Shown here one piece after another: positions 62,035-64,000 of a stretch of 64,000 bases of DNA; position 1 is the stretch's first letter, and each line of letters begins with the position of its first letter. The notes under the pieces are model-generated. The model was given only the letters and a program-made list of their open reading frames with translations, had not been told where the DNA came from and did not search any database. The stretch spans positions 6,510,001 to 6,574,000 of the forward strand of contig NZ_CP107834.1 in assembly GCF_036346595.1 (NCBI RefSeq). The letters run 5' to 3'. The position numbers and the translations under genes are program-made. The stretch comes from Streptomyces sp. NBC_00525. Lineage in GTDB: Bacteria > Actinomycetota > Actinomycetes > Streptomycetales > Streptomycetaceae.

Positions 62035-63627
62035 ATGACCGCGTTCCACCCCTTCACGCCCTCCGGACCCTCCCGGCGCTCCACCCTGCGCGCCGCGGGC
62101 GGCGGCGCCCTGCTCCTCGGACTCGGTGCCGCGGGCTGCCGCTCAGCGGTGTCGGAAGCCGCGTCCGCCCCGCAGGGCGCGAGCGCCGCACCCCGGCGCG
62201 GGGGCGTGCTGAACGTCGCCGTGGACAGCGACTTCACCCCCGCCCTGCTGTTCGCCCAGAGCGGCCAGTCACTCCAACAGCGGCTGATCTACAACACCCT
62301 CACCCGCTACGACGACCGCCTTCGCCCCCAACCCGAACTGGCCGCCTCCTGGACGTACGCGGACGACGGACGCGCCATCACGCTCCGGCTGCGCGACGAC
62401 GTCACCTTCCACAACGGCCGCCCGTTCACCGCGGACGATGTCGTCTTCGCCGTGAAGAACCTCCAGGACCCGTTGCGCGCCGCCCAGTTGCGCAGCACTG
62501 CGGCCGCGATCACCGGCTTCGAGAAGCGCGGCGACCACGAACTGGTGCTCAAGCTGGCGCACCCGGTGAACAACCTCTTCGACCTGTTCGAGTTCATGGT
62601 CATCGCGGACCCGGAGAGCGTCGAGGACGCCGTCACCGGCCGGAAACTCATCGGGACCGGCCCGTTCCGGCTGCGGAAGTGGAGCCCCGGCAGCGGGCTC
62701 AGCCTGACCCGCAACGACACCTACTGGCAGCCCGGCCGGCCCTACCTCGACGGCGTCGAACTGCGTGTCGTCACCCAGGCCGACGCGCTGATCTCGTCCC
62801 TGCGCTCCGGTCAGTCCCAGCTCTCCTTTGATGTGCCCGGCCGAAGCCTCGGCGCCGTCAGGAGCGATCCGGGGCTGGTCGTCAGCGACTACGACACCGG
62901 CGCCGGAGCCGTCTACCTCGGAGTCGACACCACCGTCGCCCCGCTGGACAACCGCACCGTCCGCCAGGCGCTCGCCTGGGCCGTGGACCGGGACCGGCTG
63001 GTCGCCCAGGCCCTCGGCGGATACGGCCTCGCCTCCGCCGCCCCCTGGCCCAGATCCTCACCCGCCTTCACTGAGGCCGGCCGCACCCACTACACCCACG
63101 ACCCGGCCAGAGCCCGGCAGTTGCTCAAATCGGCCGGGCACAGCCGGCTCGCCTTCCCGATGCTGCACATCGCACTACCCGGCGAGACCGCCATAGCCGA
63201 GTCCATCCAGTACGACCTCGAACAGGTCGGCGTCCACGTCACCCTCCGGCCCACCGACGGGGCGACCGCGCAGAAGAAACTCATCTCGCAGGACATGCCG
63301 GCCCTCTGGTCGCTCGGCCACGGCTTCGCACAGGTGCAGCCCTCCACGCTCGCCGTCAGCGCGTACCCCTTCAACGAGGCCAAGAACACCTCCAAGTACC
63401 GCTCGGCCGCCTACACCAAGGTCGTACGGGAAGCCTGGACCGCGCCCGCGACCGATACGGCCGCCGCCAACGCCGCACACCGCAGGATCTCCGCCCTCCT
63501 GCTCGACGAGGCGTTCCTCATCGACCTCGCCGTACGCGGACAGGTCCAGGTCTCCAGCCGCCGGCTGCACGGAGCGACGCTCAACAAGTTCTCCTACCTG
63601 AACCTCGACCACGCCTACCTGGTATGA
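62035..63627 (+). CDS. ABC transporter substrate-binding lipoprotein (SBP family 5)
   Basis: This is a 530-residue protein. The N-terminus has SRRSTLRAAGG (Tat-type twin Arg) and lipobox LGAAGC, so it is exported folded and lipid-anchored. The mature part is a peptide/nickel/opine-type family 5 binding protein (YNTLTRYDDRLRPQPELAAS, GRPFTADDVVFAVKNL, LIGTGPFRLRKW). The ligand could be a peptide or sulfur compound; the cysteine-type leader favours a sulfur-containing one. The ribosome site is weak. The permease gene starts two bases after its stop. Confidence 0.9.
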   Translation: MTAFHPFTPSGPSRRSTLRAAGGGALLLGLGAAGCRSAVSEAASAPQGASAAPRRGGVLNVAVDSDFTPALLFAQSGQSLQQRLIYNTLTRYDDRLRPQPELAASWTYADDGRAITLRLRDDVTFHNGRPFTADDVVFAVKNLQDPLRAAQLRSTAAAITGFEKRGDHELVLKLAHPVNNLFDLFEFMVIADPESVEDAVTGRKLIGTGPFRLRKWSPGSGLSLTRNDTYWQPGRPYLDGVELRVVTQADALISSLRSGQSQLSFDVPGRSLGAVRSDPGLVVSDYDTGAGAVYLGVDTTVAPLDNRTVRQALAWAVDRDRLVAQALGGYGLASAAPWPRSSPAFTEAGRTHYTHDPARARQLLKSAGHSRLAFPMLHIALPGETAIAESIQYDLEQVGVHVTLRPTDGATAQKKLISQDMPALWSLGHGFAQVQPSTLAVSAYPFNEAKNTSKYRSAAYTKVVREAWTAPATDTAAANAAHRRISALLLDEAFLIDLAVRGQVQVSSRRLHGATLNKFSYLNLDHAYLV

Positions 63628-63628
63628 C

Positions 63629-64000
63629 ATGCGCCGCTACCTGATCCGGCGGCTGCCGTCCGCCCTCCTCGTCCTGCTCGCCGCCTCCTTCCTCATCTTC
63701 ACCATCCTCCGGCTCGTCCCCGGCGACCCCGCCACCGCGCTCGCCGGACCCGACGCGGACGCGGCGACCGTCGCCGCCATCCGCGACCGGCTCGGCCTCG
63801 ACGCACCCCTGCTCACCCAGTACGCCCAGTGGATCGGCTCCCTGCTCACCGGGGACCTCGGACCGTCGTACGCGATCGGCGGGCAGACCGCCGACCTCAT
63901 CGGCGCCGGACTCTGCGCGACCGCCGAACTCACCCTCGGCGCCCTGCTGTTCATGATCGTGCTCGGTACGGCCTTCGGTGTCCTCGGCGCCACCTCGCGC
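63629..64000 (+). CDS. ABC transporter permease (DppB-like), 5' part
   Basis: 124 residues are visible before the window ends. The start RRYLIRRLPSALLVLLAASF and the following ILRLVPGDPATALAG are typical of DppB/OppB permeases, with the first TM helix and the RLVPGDPA motif. A second TM helix begins near the edge. It pairs with the preceding binding protein. Confidence 0.9.
   Translation, partial: MRRYLIRRLPSALLVLLAASFLIFTILRLVPGDPATALAGPDADAATVAAIRDRLGLDAPLLTQYAQWIGSLLTGDLGPSYAIGGQTADLIGAGLCATAELTLGALLFMIVLGTAFGVLGATSR

Overview
High-GC DNA (mostly about 70 percent G+C), frequent GTG starts, start/stop overlaps of the ATGA and GTGA type, DUF6328 and DUF6760 proteins, an F420-type oxidoreductase and cytoplasmic-type contractile injection genes all point to the chromosome of a Streptomyces or close relative. 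No rRNA, tRNA or CRISPR array was seen. The window opens inside a carboxylate-amine ligase gene and closes inside an ABC transporter permease gene.

Region 1 (1-21560) is a stress, redox and metabolism neighbourhood. It holds a PLP amino-acid decarboxylase, a CYP152-like P450 with a partner SDR, a small CsbD-like protein, a zinc alcohol dehydrogenase, an epimerase, an isochorismatase-fold hydrolase, a HAD phosphatase, an F420-type oxidoreductase, a DUF6328 membrane protein and a small Lys/Arg-rich protein. A tight plus-strand run follows: an FAD/Fe-S dehydrogenase, a TPP enzyme, an enolase-superfamily enzyme, a GH15 glycosidase, an SDR, a stand-alone LigD polymerase domain and a helix-hairpin-helix endonuclease-like protein.

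Region 2 (21760-49527) is a contractile injection system (CIS) locus. It carries a DUF4157 protein, a membrane-anchored accessory protein, a LuxR-type regulator, a secreted VWA protein, the tail cap (DUF4255) and the AAA+ ATPase. An alpha/beta hydrolase and a second P450 sit in the middle. A divergent minus-strand pair follows: a 1355-residue toxin-like protein and a small HEAT-repeat protein, read here as effector and immunity protein. The structural operon then runs sheath, tube, two small baseplate-type proteins, a VQR-repeat protein, second tube protein, LysM adaptor, spike, PAAR, gp25, baseplate J, tail protein I and a zinc-ribbon membrane protein. No receptor-binding fibre gene is recognisable, which fits the intracellular, fibre-less Streptomyces CIS rather than a released Afp/PVC-type particle.

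Region 3 (49591-56541) contains a flavodoxin-like reductase, a TetR regulator with two palindromic operators, a molybdenum hydroxylase operon (2Fe-2S, FAD/4Fe-4S and molybdopterin subunits plus XdhC) and an IS5-family element. The element is inserted exactly at a CTAG that forms the overlapping stop codons of xdhC and the convergent ABC-F gene.

Region 4 (56542-64000) has two tandem ABC-F ATPases with a leader containing a nine-codon ORF, a TauD-family dioxygenase, and a divergent ABC transporter operon. That operon is preceded by a leaderless actinobacterial RRHVDL-type leader peptide containing cysteines and by four 16-bp tandem repeats, suggesting sulfur or cysteine control.

The most interesting signal is the CIS-embedded effector/immunity pair. 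Its gene is compositionally mosaic, and its N-terminal motif recurs in the DUF4157 protein, with related VQR motifs in the VQR-repeat protein. This pattern suggests a shared loading or processing signal.
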